From contig NZ_AP027764.1 in NCBI RefSeq assembly GCF_036503815.1, forward strand, positions 372,001-436,000: DNA of 64,000 nt. The letters run 5' to 3'. The stretch is from Escherichia coli. Its GTDB lineage: Bacteria > Pseudomonadota > Gammaproteobacteria > Enterobacterales > Enterobacteriaceae. This document shows positions 1 through 10,412 of the stretch, one piece after another; position 1 is the stretch's first letter, and each line of letters opens with the position of its first letter. The translations under genes were made by a program, and so were the position numbers. The notes beneath the pieces were generated by a model that was given only the letters and a program-made list of their open reading frames with translations, was not told the DNA's origin and ran no database searches.

Positions 1-1570
1 TGCTTTCGAAGCGCAAATGCGCCCGGAAACCGCGTCTCTTATTTGCGGGCTGCCGGAAAAGGTTGTGCAGACTGAAGAGCGCAAAAAGGCGAATCAGTTT
101 GATGCGCCAATCTCTATTTATGAAGTTCACCTGGGCTCCTGGCGTCGCCACACCGACAACAATTTCTGGTTGAGCTATCGCGAGCTGGCCGATCAACTGG
201 TGCCTTATGCTAAATGGATGGGCTTTACCCACCTCGAACTGCTGCCCATTAACGAGCATCCGTTCGATGGTAGTTGGGGTTATCAGCCAACCGGCCTGTA
301 TGCGCCGACCCGCCGTTTTGGTACCCGCGACGACTTCCGTTATTTCATTGATGCCGCACACGCAGCTGGTCTGAACGTGATTCTCGACTGGGTACCAGGC
401 CACTTCCCGACCGATGACTTTGCGCTTGCCGAATTTGATGGCACGAACTTGTATGAACACAGCGATCCGCGCGAAGGCTATCATCAGGACTGGAATACGC
501 TGATCTACAACTATGGTCGCCGTGAAGTCAGTAACTTCCTTGTCGGTAATGCACTTTACTGGATCGAACGTTTTGGTATTGATGCGCTGCGCGTCGATGC
601 TGTGGCATCAATGATTTATCGCGACTACAGCCGTAAAGAGGGGGAGTGGATCCCGAACGAATTTGGCGGGCGCGAGAATCTTGAAGCGATTGAATTCTTG
701 CGTAATACCAACCGTATTCTTGGTGAGCAGGTTTCCGGTGCGGTGACAATGGCTGAGGAGTCTACCGATTTCCCTGGCGTTTCTCGTCCGCAGGACATGG
801 GCGGTCTGGGCTTCTGGTACAAGTGGAACCTAGGCTGGATGCATGACACCCTGGACTACATGAAGCTCGACCCGGTTTATCGTCAGTATCATCACGGTAA
901 GCTCACCTTTGGGATGCTCTACAACTACACTGAAAACTTCGTCCTGCCGTTGTCGCATGATGAAGTGGTCCACGGTAAAAAATCGATTCTCGACCGGATG
1001 CCAGGCGACGCATGGCAGAAATTCGCTAACCTGCGCGCGTACTATGGCTGGATGTGGGCATTCCCGGGCAAGAAACTGCTGTTCATGGGGAACGAATTTG
1101 CCCAGGGCCGCGAGTGGAACCATGACGCCAGCCTCGACTGGCATCTGCTGGAAGGCGGCGATAACTGGCACCACGGTGTCCAGCGTCTGGTGCGCGATCT
1201 GAACCACACCTACCGCCACCATAAAGCAATGCATGAACTGGATTTTGACCCGTATGGCTTTGAATGGCTGGTGGTGGATGACAAAGAACGCTCGGTGCTG
1301 ATCTTTGTTCGCCGCGACAAAGCCGGGAATGAAATCATCGTTGCCAGTAACTTTACTCCGGTGCCGCGTCATGATTATCGCTTCGGCATTAACCAGCCGG
1401 GTAAATGGCGTGAGATCCTCAATACCGATTCCATGCACTATCACGGCAGTAATGCAGGCAATGGCGGCACGGTACACAGCGATGAGATTGCCAGCCACGG
1501 TCGTCAGCATTCACTAAGCCTGACACTACCACCGCTGGCCACTATCTGGCTGGTTCGGGAGGCAGAATGA
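1..1570 (+). CDS. glgB: 1,4-alpha-glucan branching enzyme, 5' end cut by window
   Basis: GlgB forms alpha-1,6 branches in glycogen by cutting and transferring alpha-1,4 chains (GH13 family, cytoplasm). The reading frame is open from base 2, so the N-terminal domain and start lie outside the window. Assuming the usual 728 residues, the visible part is about residues 207-728. The catalytic nucleophile is the Asp in LRVDAV (405 in E. coli numbering) and the acid/base is the first Glu in MAEEST (458). The C-terminal beta-sandwich domain is complete. The stop codon overlaps the glgX start in an ATGA, so the two are translationally coupled at the head of the glg operon. Assignment rests on family motifs and near-identity to remembered E. 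coli GlgB. Confidence 0.97.
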   Translation, partial: AFEAQMRPETASLICGLPEKVVQTEERKKANQFDAPISIYEVHLGSWRRHTDNNFWLSYRELADQLVPYAKWMGFTHLELLPINEHPFDGSWGYQPTGLYAPTRRFGTRDDFRYFIDAAHAAGLNVILDWVPGHFPTDDFALAEFDGTNLYEHSDPREGYHQDWNTLIYNYGRREVSNFLVGNALYWIERFGIDALRVDAVASMIYRDYSRKEGEWIPNEFGGRENLEAIEFLRNTNRILGEQVSGAVTMAEESTDFPGVSRPQDMGGLGFWYKWNLGWMHDTLDYMKLDPVYRQYHHGKLTFGMLYNYTENFVLPLSHDEVVHGKKSILDRMPGDAWQKFANLRAYYGWMWAFPGKKLLFMGNEFAQGREWNHDASLDWHLLEGGDNWHHGVQRLVRDLNHTYRHHKAMHELDFDPYGFEWLVVDDKERSVLIFVRRDKAGNEIIVASNFTPVPRHDYRFGINQPGKWREILNTDSMHYHGSNAGNGGTVHSDEIASHGRQHSLSLTLPPLATIWLVREAE

Positions 1571-3540
1571 CACAACTCGCCATTGGCAAACCCGCCCCCC
1601 TCGGCGCGCATTACGACGGTCAGGGCGTCAACTTCACACTTTTCTCCGCTCATGCCGAGCGGGTAGAACTGTGTATCTTTGACGCCAATGGCCAGGAACA
1701 TCGCTATGACTTGCCAGGGCACAGTGGCGACATTTGGCACGGTTATCTGCCGGATGCGCGTCCGGGTTTGCGTTATGGTTATCGCGTTCATGGCCCCTGG
1801 CGACCCGCCGAGGGACATCGCTTTAACCCGGCGAAGTTGTTGATTGATCCTTGCGCGCGGCAAATTGACGGGGAGTTTAAAGATAACCCGCTGCTGCACG
1901 CAGGTCATAATGAACCTGACTATCGCGACAACGCCGCCATTGCGCCGAAATGTGTAGTGGTGGTTGATCACTATGACTGGGAGGATGATGCCCCGCCGCG
2001 CACGCCGTGGGGCAGCACTATCATTTATGAAGCCCATGTCAAAGGATTAACGTATCTGCACCCGGAGATCCCCGTCGATATCCGCGGCACTTATAAAGCC
2101 CTGGGGCATCCGGTGATGATCAACTATTTGAAACAGTTGGGCATTACTGCGCTGGAGTTGCTGCCGGTGGCACAATTTGCCAGCGAACCACGCCTGCAAC
2201 GTATGGGGTTAAGTAACTACTGGGGCTATAACCCGGTAGCGATGTTTGCGCTGCATCCGGCGTATGCCTGCTCGCCAGAAACGGCGCTGAATGAGTTTCG
2301 CGATGCAATCAAAGCACTGCATAAAGCGGGTATCGAAGTCATTCTTGATATCGTGCTTAACCATAGTGCGGAACTGGACCTCGACGGTCCGTTATTCTCT
2401 CTGCGTGGGATCGACAACCGTAGCTATTATTGGATAAGAGAAGACGGTGATTATCACAATTGGACAGGCTGTGGCAACACGCTTAATTTGAGTCATCCGG
2501 CGGTGGTGGATTATGCCAGCGCCTGCCTGCGTTATTGGGTAGAAACCTTCCACGTCGATGGTTTCCGTTTTGATCTGGCGGCAGTCATGGGCCGTACGCC
2601 TGAGTTCCGTCAGGATGCTCCGTTGTTTACCGCAATTCAGAACTGCCCGGTGCTCTCGCAGGTGAAGTTAATTGCCGAACCGTGGGATATTGCGCCTGGT
2701 GGTTATCAGGTGGGAAATTTCCCGCCACTGTTTGCTGAGTGGAACGATCATTTCCGCGATGCTGCCCGTCGTTTCTGGCTGCATTATGATTTGCCTCTGG
2801 GGGCGTTTGCCGGGCGTTTTGCTGCCTCCAGCGATGTTTTTAAACGTAATGGTCGTCTGCCGAGTGCCGCGATTAATCTCGTCACCGCGCATGACGGTTT
2901 TACGCTTCGCGACTGCGTTTGCTTCAACCATAAACACAATGAAGCAAACGGAGAAGAAAATCGCGACGGGACCAACAACAATTACAGTAACAATCATGGT
3001 AAAGAAGGATTAGGCGGTACTCTTGACCTGGTTGAACGGCGGCGCGACAGCATTCACGCCCTGTTAACAACGTTGTTGCTCTCCCAGGGTACGCCGATGT
3101 TACTGGCCGGTGACGAACATGGTCATAGCCAGCATGGCAATAACAATGCCTACTGTCAGGATAATCAATTAACCTGGTTGGACTGGTCGCAGGCAAGCAG
3201 TGGTTTAACCGCATTTACCGCCGCGTTAATCCATCTGCGCAAGCGCATTCCCGCTTTGGTGGAGAATCGCTGGTGGGAAGAAGGCGACGGCAATGTCCGT
3301 TGGCTAAATCGATATGCTCAACCTTTAAGCACGGATGAGTGGCAAAACGGGCCGAAACAGCTGCAAATTCTGCTCTCGGATCGCTTTTTGATCGCAATTA
3401 ACGCCACGCTTGAGGTAACAGAGATTGTTTTACCTGCTGGGGAGTGGCACGCCATTCCCCCATTCGCTGGAGAGGATAATCCAGTGATTACGGCTGTCTG
3501 GCAGGGACCTGCACACGGATTGTGTGTGTTCCAGAGATGA
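1567..3540 (+). CDS. glgX: glycogen debranching enzyme (limit dextrin alpha-1,6-glucohydrolase)
   Basis: GlgX removes the short branches left after phosphorylase trims glycogen, releasing maltotriose and maltotetraose. The 657 residues equal the E. coli length. There is an N-terminal carbohydrate-binding module (about 1-130), then a GH13 barrel with the nucleophile Asp336 in FRFDLAAV and the acid/base Glu371 in IAEPWD. The start overlaps the glgB stop by four bases, and the glgC start follows 17 bases after its stop. The released maltodextrins are substrates for malP and malQ further along this window. No defects are seen. Confidence 0.97.
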
Positions 3541-3557
3541 TAAAAAAGGAGTTAGTC

Positions 3558-4853
3558 ATGGTTAGTTTAGAGAAGAACGATCACTTAATGTTGGCGCGCC
3601 AGCTGCCATTGAAATCTGTTGCCCTGATACTGGCGGGAGGACGTGGTACCCGCCTGAAGGATTTAACCAATAAGCGAGCAAAACCGGCCGTACACTTCGG
3701 CGGTAAGTTCCGCATTATCGACTTTGCACTGTCTAACTGCATCAACTCCGGGATCCGTCGTATGGGCGTGATCACCCAGTACCAGTCCCATACTCTGGTG
3801 CAGCACATTCAGCGCGGCTGGTCATTCTTCAATGAAGAAATGAACGAGTTTGTCGATCTGTTGCCAGCGCAGCAGAGAATGAAAGGGGAAAACTGGTATC
3901 GCGGCACCGCAGATGCGGTCACGCAAAACCTCGACATTATTCGCCGTTACAAAGCGGAATATGTGGTGATCCTGGCGGGCGACCATATCTACAAGCAAGA
4001 CTACTCGCGTATGCTTATCGACCACGTCGAAAAAGGCGCACGTTGCACCGTCGCTTGTATGCCTGTACCGATTGAAGAAGCCTCCGCATTTGGCGTTATG
4101 GCGGTTGATGAGAACGATAAAATTATCGAATTCGTTGAAAAACCCGCTAACCCGCCGTCAATGCCGAACGATCCGAGCAAATCTCTGGCGAGCATGGGTA
4201 TCTACGTCTTTGACGCAGACTATCTGTATGAACTGCTGGAAGAAGACGATCGCGATGAGAACTCCAGCCACGACTTTGGTAAAGATTTGATTCCCAAAAT
4301 CACCGAAGCCGGTCTGGCCTATGCGCACCCGTTCCCGCTCTCTTGTGTACAATCCGACCCGGATGCCGAGCCGTACTGGCGCGATGTGGGTACGCTTGAA
4401 GCTTACTGGAAAGCGAACCTCGATCTGGCATCAGTGGTGCCGGAACTGGATATGTACGATCGCAATTGGCCAATTCGCACCTACAATGAATCATTACCGC
4501 CAGCGAAATTCGTGCAAGATCGCTCCGGTAGCCACGGGATGACCCTTAACTCACTGGTTTCCGGCGGTTGTGTGATCTCCGGTTCGGTGGTGGTGCAGTC
4601 CGTTCTGTTCTCGCGCGTTCGCGTGAATTCATTCTGCAACATTGATTCCGCCGTATTGTTACCGGAAGTATGGGTAGGTCGCTCGTGCCGTCTGCGCCGC
4701 TGCGTCATTGATCGTGCTTGTGTTATTCCGGAAGGCATGGTGATTGGTGAAAACGCAGAGGAAGATGCACGTCGTTTCTATCGTTCAGAAGAAGGCATCG
4801 TGCTGGTAACGCGCGAAATGCTACGGAAGTTAGGGCATAAACAGGAGCGATAA
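3558..4853 (+). CDS. glgC: glucose-1-phosphate adenylyltransferase (ADP-glucose pyrophosphorylase)
   Basis: GlgC makes ADP-glucose from ATP and glucose-1-phosphate, the regulated step of bacterial glycogen synthesis. I take the start at MVSLEKND, which gives the usual 431 residues and has AAGGAG at 3546-3551; an in-frame extension to 3522 would overlap glgX and lacks such a site. The N-terminal part has the nucleotidyltransferase motif GGRGTRL, the activator-site lysine in NKRAKPAV (Lys39), the catalytic Asp in ILAGDHIY and the glucose-1-phosphate lysine in FVEKPA. A left-handed beta-helix follows at the C-terminus. Fructose-1,6-bisphosphate activates and AMP inhibits the E. coli enzyme. Its TAA shares one base with the glgA ATG. 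Confidence 0.97.
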
Positions 4854-6286
4854 TGCAGGTTTTACATGTATGTTCAGAGATGTTCCCGCTGCTTAAAACC
4901 GGCGGTCTGGCTGATGTTATTGGGGCATTACCCGCAGCACAAATCGCAGACGGCGTTGACGCTCGCGTACTGTTGCCTGCATTTCCCGATATTCGCCGTG
5001 GCGTAACCGATGCGCAGGTGGTATCTCGCCGTGATACCTTCGCAGGGCATATCACGCTGTTGTTCGGCCATTACAACGGGGTTGGCATTTACCTGATTGA
5101 CGCGCCGCATCTCTATGATCGTCCGGGAAGCCCGTATCACGATACCAACTTATTTGCCTACACTGACAACGTATTGCGTTTTGCGCTGTTGGGGTGGGTT
5201 GGGGCAGAAATGGCCAGCGGGCTTGACCCATTCTGGCGCCCTGATGTGGTGCATGCGCACGACTGGCATGCGGGCCTTGCGCCTGCGTATCTGGCGGCGC
5301 GCGGGCGTCCGGCGAAGTCGGTGTTTACTGTGCACAACCTGGCCTATCAAGGCATGTTTTATGCACATCACATGAATGACATTCAATTGCCATGGTCATT
5401 CTTTAATATTCATGGGCTGGAATTCAACGGACAAATCTCTTTCCTGAAGGCTGGTCTGTACTATGCCGATCATATTACGGCGGTCAGCCCGACCTACGCT
5501 CGCGAGATCACCGAACCGCAGTTTGCCTACGGTATGGAAGGTCTGTTGCAGCAGCGTCACCGTGAAGGGCGTCTTTCCGGCGTACTAAACGGCGTGGATG
5601 AAAAAATCTGGAGTCCAGAGACGGACTTACTGTTGGCCTCGCGTTACACCCGCGATACGTTGGAAGATAAAGCGGAGAATAAGCGCCAGTTACAAATCGC
5701 AATGGGGCTTAAGGTTGACGATAAAGTGCCGCTTTTTGCAGTGGTGAGCCGTCTGACCAGCCAGAAAGGTCTCGACCTGGTGCTGGAAGCCTTACCAGGC
5801 CTTCTGGAGCAGGGCGGACAGCTGGCGCTACTCGGCGCGGGTGATCCGGTGCTGCAGGAAGGTTTCCTTGCCGCGGCCGCGGAATATCCCGGACAAGTGG
5901 GCGTTCAGATTGGCTATCACGAAGCATTTTCGCATCGCATTATGGGCGGCGCGGACGTCATTCTGGTGCCCAGCCGTTTTGAACCGTGCGGCTTAACGCA
6001 ACTTTATGGATTGAAGTACGGTACGCTGCCATTAGTGCGGCGCACCGGTGGGCTTGCTGATACGGTTTCTGACTGTTCTCTTGAGAACCTTGCAGATGGC
6101 GTCGCCAGTGGGTTTGTCTTTGAAGATAGTAATGCCTGGTCGCTGTTACGGGCTATTCGACGTGCTTTTGTACTGTGGTCCCGTCCTTCACTGTGGCGGT
6201 TTGTGCAACGTCAGGCTATGGCAATGGATTTTAGCTGGCAGGTCGCGGCGAAGTCGTACCGTGAGCTTTACTATCGCTTGAAATAG
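4853..6286 (+). CDS. glgA: glycogen synthase (ADP-glucose type)
   Basis: GlgA extends alpha-1,4-glucan chains from ADP-glucose (GT5, GT-B fold). Its 477 residues match the E. coli protein. Lys15 of the KTGGL motif binds ADP-glucose. The C-terminal Rossmann half carries the substrate loop RLTSQKGL and the conserved Glu in SRFEPCGL. The start codon overlaps the glgC stop by one base (TAATG), so expression is coupled to glgC. glgP follows after 18 bases. Confidence 0.97.
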
Positions 6287-6304
6287 TTTTCAGGAAACGC
6301 CTAT

Positions 6305-8752
6305 ATGAATGCTCCGTTTACATATTCATCGCCCACGCTTAGCGTAGAAGCTCTTAAGCATTCTATCGCTTACAAGCTGATGTTTACGATTGGCAAGGAC
6401 CCGGTCGTCGCCAATAAACATGAATGGCTGAACGCAACATTATTTGCTGTGCGCGATCGTCTCGTGGAGCGCTGGTTACGTTCAAACCGTGCCCAGTTGT
6501 CGCAAGAAACGCGTCAGGTTTACTACCTGTCGATGGAATTTTTGATTGGCCGTACGCTTTCCAACGCCATGTTGTCGCTAGGAATTTACGAAGATGTACA
6601 GGGCGCACTGGAAGCGATGGGATTAAATCTCGAAGAGCTGATTGATGAAGAAAATGACCCGGGCCTCGGTAACGGTGGTCTGGGACGTCTGGCGGCTTGC
6701 TTCCTCGATTCTCTGGCGACGTTAGGGTTGCCGGGGCGTGGTTACGGTATCCGTTATGACTACGGTATGTTCAAGCAGAACATCGTTAACGGTAGCCAGA
6801 AAGAGTCGCCAGACTACTGGCTGGAATACGGTAATCCGTGGGAATTCAAACGCCACAACACGCGCTATAAAGTCCGTTTTGGTGGTCGCATTCAGCAGGA
6901 AGGTAAAAAAACGCGCTGGATCGAAACCGAAGAGATTCTGGGAGTGGCTTACGATCAGATTATCCCAGGTTACGACACCGACGCGACCAACACGCTGCGT
7001 TTGTGGAGTGCGCAAGCCAGTAGCGAAATTAACCTCGGTAAATTCAACCAGGGTGACTACTTCGCGGCAGTGGAAGATAAAAACCACTCCGAAAACGTAT
7101 CCCGCGTACTGTATCCGGACGACTCCACCTACTCCGGGCGTGAACTGCGTCTGCGTCAGGAATATTTCCTGGTTTCTTCGACCATCCAGGACATTTTAAG
7201 TCGCCATTATCAGTTGCATAAAACCTACGATAACTTGGCGGATAAAATCGCGATTCACCTCAACGACACCCACCCGGTGTTGTCGATTCCTGAGATGATG
7301 CGTCTGCTGATTGATGAGCATCAATTTAGCTGGGACGACGCATTTGAAGTGTGTTGTCAGGTCTTCTCCTACACCAACCACACGCTAATGAGCGAGGCGC
7401 TGGAAACCTGGCCGGTTGATATGCTGGGTAAAATTCTGCCGCGTCACCTGCAGATCATCTTTGAAATTAACGACTATTTCCTGAAAACCTTACAGGAACA
7501 GTATCCGAACGATACCGACCTGCTGGGACGGGCGTCGATCATTGATGAATCCAACGGTCGTCGCGTGCGTATGGCCTGGCTGGCGGTTGTGGTGAGCCAC
7601 AAGGTTAACGGTGTATCAGAATTACACTCTAACCTGATGGTGCAGTCGCTGTTTGCTGATTTTGCGAAAATCTTCCCTGGACGTTTTACCAATGTCACCA
7701 ATGGTGTGACCCCGCGTCGCTGGTTAGCGGTAGCGAACCCATCGCTTTCAGCTGTGCTGGACGAACACCTGGGCCGTAACTGGCGCACCGACCTTAGCCT
7801 GCTTAATGAGCTGCAACAACACTGTGATTTCCCAATGGTTAATCACGCGGTGCATCAGGCGAAGCTGGAGAACAAAAAGCGTCTGGCGGAGTATATCGCC
7901 CAGCAGCTGAATGTGGTGGTAAATCCGAAAGCGCTGTTCGATGTGCAAATCAAACGTATTCACGAATACAAACGTCAATTGATGAATGTGTTGCACGTGA
8001 TCACCCGCTATAACCGCATCAAGGCCGACCCGGATGCGAAGTGGGTACCGCGCGTGAATATTTTTGGCGGTAAGGCGGCTTCAGCCTATTACATGGCGAA
8101 GCACATTATCCATTTGATCAATGACGTAGCGAAAGTGATCAACAACGATCCGCAGATTGGCGACAAGCTGAAAGTCGTGTTCATCCCGAACTACAGCGTT
8201 AGCCTGGCACAGTTGATCATTCCGGCGGCCGATCTATCTGAACAGATTTCTCTGGCAGGGACGGAAGCTTCCGGCACCAGTAATATGAAGTTTGCACTTA
8301 ACGGTGCGCTGACTATCGGTACCCTGGACGGTGCGAACGTCGAGATGCTGGATCATGTCGGTGCTGACAATATCTTTATCTTTGGTAACACGGCGGAAGA
8401 AGTTGAAGAACTGCGTCGTCAGGGCTACAAACCGCGTGAATACTACGAGAAAGATGAGGAGCTGCATCAGGTGCTGACGCAAATCGGCAGCGGTGTATTC
8501 AGTCCGGAAGATCCGGGGCGCTATCGCGATCTGGTTGATTCGTTGATCAACTTCGGCGATCACTACCAGGTACTGGCGGATTATCGCAGCTATGTCGATT
8601 GTCAGGATAAAGTCGACGAACTTTACGAGCTTCAGGAAGAGTGGACCGCAAAAGCGATGCTGAACATTGCCAATATGGGCTACTTCTCTTCAGACCGTAC
8701 AATCAAAGAGTACGCTGATCATATCTGGCATATTGATCCAGTGAGATTGTAA
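6305..8752 (+). CDS. glgP: glycogen phosphorylase
   Basis: GlgP degrades glycogen by phosphorolysis to glucose-1-phosphate (GT35, pyridoxal phosphate dependent). The length of 815 residues is that of E. coli GlgP. The cofactor lysine is in the signature GTSNMKFALNGALTIGTLDG near residue 660. The N-terminal motif YLSMEFLIGR and the glycine-rich GNGGLGRLAACFLDS are intact. It is the last glg gene and is followed directly by a strong terminator. It is a paralogue of MalP, encoded at 26995 in this window, which acts on maltodextrins. Confidence 0.97.
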   Translation: MNAPFTYSSPTLSVEALKHSIAYKLMFTIGKDPVVANKHEWLNATLFAVRDRLVERWLRSNRAQLSQETRQVYYLSMEFLIGRTLSNAMLSLGIYEDVQGALEAMGLNLEELIDEENDPGLGNGGLGRLAACFLDSLATLGLPGRGYGIRYDYGMFKQNIVNGSQKESPDYWLEYGNPWEFKRHNTRYKVRFGGRIQQEGKKTRWIETEEILGVAYDQIIPGYDTDATNTLRLWSAQASSEINLGKFNQGDYFAAVEDKNHSENVSRVLYPDDSTYSGRELRLRQEYFLVSSTIQDILSRHYQLHKTYDNLADKIAIHLNDTHPVLSIPEMMRLLIDEHQFSWDDAFEVCCQVFSYTNHTLMSEALETWPVDMLGKILPRHLQIIFEINDYFLKTLQEQYPNDTDLLGRASIIDESNGRRVRMAWLAVVVSHKVNGVSELHSNLMVQSLFADFAKIFPGRFTNVTNGVTPRRWLAVANPSLSAVLDEHLGRNWRTDLSLLNELQQHCDFPMVNHAVHQAKLENKKRLAEYIAQQLNVVVNPKALFDVQIKRIHEYKRQLMNVLHVITRYNRIKADPDAKWVPRVNIFGGKAASAYYMAKHIIHLINDVAKVINNDPQIGDKLKVVFIPNYSVSLAQLIIPAADLSEQISLAGTEASGTSNMKFALNGALTIGTLDGANVEMLDHVGADNIFIFGNTAEEVEELRRQGYKPREYYEKDEELHQVLTQIGSGVFSPEDPGRYRDLVDSLINFGDHYQVLADYRSYVDCQDKVDELYELQEEWTAKAMLNIANMGYFSSDRTIKEYADHIWHIDPVRL

Positions 8753-8768
8753 GTTCACTAAAAAATAG

Positions 8769-8797
8769 AACGGGGCCAAATCGGTCCCGTTTTTTTT
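8769..8797 (+). terminator. intrinsic terminator of the glg operon
   Basis: A nine-pair stem (AACGGGGCC / GGTCCCGTT, one G-U pair, five-base loop) is followed by a run of eight T. It begins 17 bases after the glgP stop and insulates the accessory gene run that follows. Confidence 0.9.
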
Positions 8798-8846
8798 CGC
8801 CTTTATTTCGGAGAAGTGTCCAGAGGGGCAAGGGGACTCGGGGGAG

Positions 8847-8852
8847 TATAAT
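8847..8852 (+). promoter_or_regulatory. possible -10 element for the accessory operon
   Basis: A perfect TATAAT lies 18 bases before the first possible start codon of the next gene and after the glg terminator. I see no good -35 hexamer at normal spacing, so an activator may be needed or the match may be chance. The implied 5' leader is only about 10-25 bases. Confidence 0.4.
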
Positions 8853-8869
8853 TTCGCCATTCAGAAAGA

Positions 8870-10387
8870 ATGGAAAGAATAATGCAAAACAGAAAATGGA
8901 TTTTGACCTCGCTGATAATGACTTTTTTCGGCATCCCCATACTGGCGCAATTTTTGGCAGCGGTTATTGCCATGCTGGGGGCCGGGCTTGCCGCTATTCT
9001 TGAGGTTTGCAATTTTCTCTTTACGCCAACAATTTATCTTCTACTCAACGTCTTTATGCTGATGCTGGGGGCGATAATTCTATTTTTCTCTGGTCGCTTG
9101 TGGGCCGGTGATAGCGCACCAGAAAACAGAGAAATAGCCGTCTGGCGGCAATGCTTTTTTCTTTTACCTGCACTGTTAACTCTGGTTGGCTGGATAATCA
9201 CGCTACATCTGGCAGATTATCAATTTCGCCAAATGGGAGCAGGTTGGTTGGCAGAGCTTATGCTCCCCTGGCTGGGAGTTTTGTTAGTCTCATTAGTCGG
9301 AGGTGAGTTCTGGTGGATAGTCATTATACCCGTTGGTGCGCATATTAGTTTTTCGCTGGGGTATGGCTGGCCGACCAGATATCCTTTAACCGGCACGTAC
9401 GGGTTACGTTGCCGTAATTCCCTCCTGTTTATCCTTCTCATGCTTGGTTTTATCGCTGGTTATCAGGCTTATTTATATAAACAGATTAATCCCGGCGTCG
9501 GTGTGCGTGAAAATATTGATACCTGGGCCTGGCGACCCGATAAACTCAATAATCAACTGACGCCACTGCGTGGTAAACCGCAAATTCAGTTTACACAAAA
9601 CTGGCCGCGACTCGATGGTGCTACGGCGGCGTACCCAATTTATGCTTCTGCCTTTTATGCGTTGAGCGTTATACCGGAAGATTTCCACACCTGGGAATAT
9701 CTGGAGAACTCTCGTACCCCCGATGCATATAACAGGATTGTTAAAGGTGATGCCGATATTATTTTTGTGGCGCAACCTTCCGGTGGGCAGAAAAAACGCG
9801 CAGAGGAATCGGGCGTCACTTTGAACTACACTCCTTTCGCCCGTGAAGCATTCGTTTTCATCGTCAATGCGGATAACCCGGTTAATTCCCTGACTGACCA
9901 ACAGGTGCGTGACATCTTCAGTGGCGCAATTACCAACTGGCGTACTGTTGGCGGTAACGATCAGGAGATCCAGACCTGGCAACGCCCGGAAGACTCTGGC
10001 AGCCAGACAGTGATGCAATCGCAGGTCATGAAAAATGTCCGCATGATCTCGCCGCAGGAAACCGAAGTGGCAAGCATGATGGAGGGAATGATTAAAGTTG
10101 TTGCCGAATACCGTAATACAAACAACTCAATAGGCTACACCTTCCGCTATTACGCAACACAAATGAACGCTGACAAGAATATCAAATTAGTAGCGATTAA
10201 CGGTATTGCACCGACTGCGGAAAATATTCGTAACGGCAAATATCCGTATATCGTCGATGCCTTTATGGTAACGCGGGAAAATACTACGTCAGAAACACAA
10301 AAACTGGTCGAATGGTTTTTAACGCCGCAGGGGCAGAGTCTGGTGGAAGATGTGGGTTATGTACCGTTGCATACAACAATGAAATAA
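8870..10387 (+). CDS. polytopic membrane protein fused to a PstS-like substrate-binding domain
   Basis: This is the first gene of an accessory run. Residues 1-205 are strongly hydrophobic with five or six membrane segments (about 11-45, 50-75, 95-115, 128-165, 184-203). Residues 232-505 form a periplasmic-binding-protein domain like PstS. It has GATAAYP at 250-256, where PstS has its N-terminal phosphate loop, and RPEDSGSQT at 372-380, which resembles the R-x-D-x-S-G-T oxyanion-binding stretch. No permease or ATPase gene is nearby, so a complete ABC importer is not encoded here; a tethered ligand sensor or scavenger is an inference. A second start at 8882 (MQNRKW) is possible. K-12 is said to keep only a remnant (yzgL) at this junction; that is recollection. 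Its binding domain is a paralogue of the next gene product. Confidence 0.85.
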   Translation: MERIMQNRKWILTSLIMTFFGIPILAQFLAAVIAMLGAGLAAILEVCNFLFTPTIYLLLNVFMLMLGAIILFFSGRLWAGDSAPENREIAVWRQCFFLLPALLTLVGWIITLHLADYQFRQMGAGWLAELMLPWLGVLLVSLVGGEFWWIVIIPVGAHISFSLGYGWPTRYPLTGTYGLRCRNSLLFILLMLGFIAGYQAYLYKQINPGVGVRENIDTWAWRPDKLNNQLTPLRGKPQIQFTQNWPRLDGATAAYPIYASAFYALSVIPEDFHTWEYLENSRTPDAYNRIVKGDADIIFVAQPSGGQKKRAEESGVTLNYTPFAREAFVFIVNADNPVNSLTDQQVRDIFSGAITNWRTVGGNDQEIQTWQRPEDSGSQTVMQSQVMKNVRMISPQETEVASMMEGMIKVVAEYRNTNNSIGYTFRYYATQMNADKNIKLVAINGIAPTAENIRNGKYPYIVDAFMVTRENTTSETQKLVEWFLTPQGQSLVEDVGYVPLHTTMK

Positions 10388-10412
10388 CTTTTGAGAGAAC
10401 GGAATCAGCGCG

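Noticed and set aside
830..1510. 226-codon minus-strand frame inside glgB
   Set aside because: Antisense shadow of a conserved enzyme, with no ribosome site and no recognisable protein.
9473..10018. 181-codon minus-strand frame opposite the first accessory gene
   Set aside because: The plus-strand gene has clear PstS-like motifs in this part, so the opposite frame is not coding.
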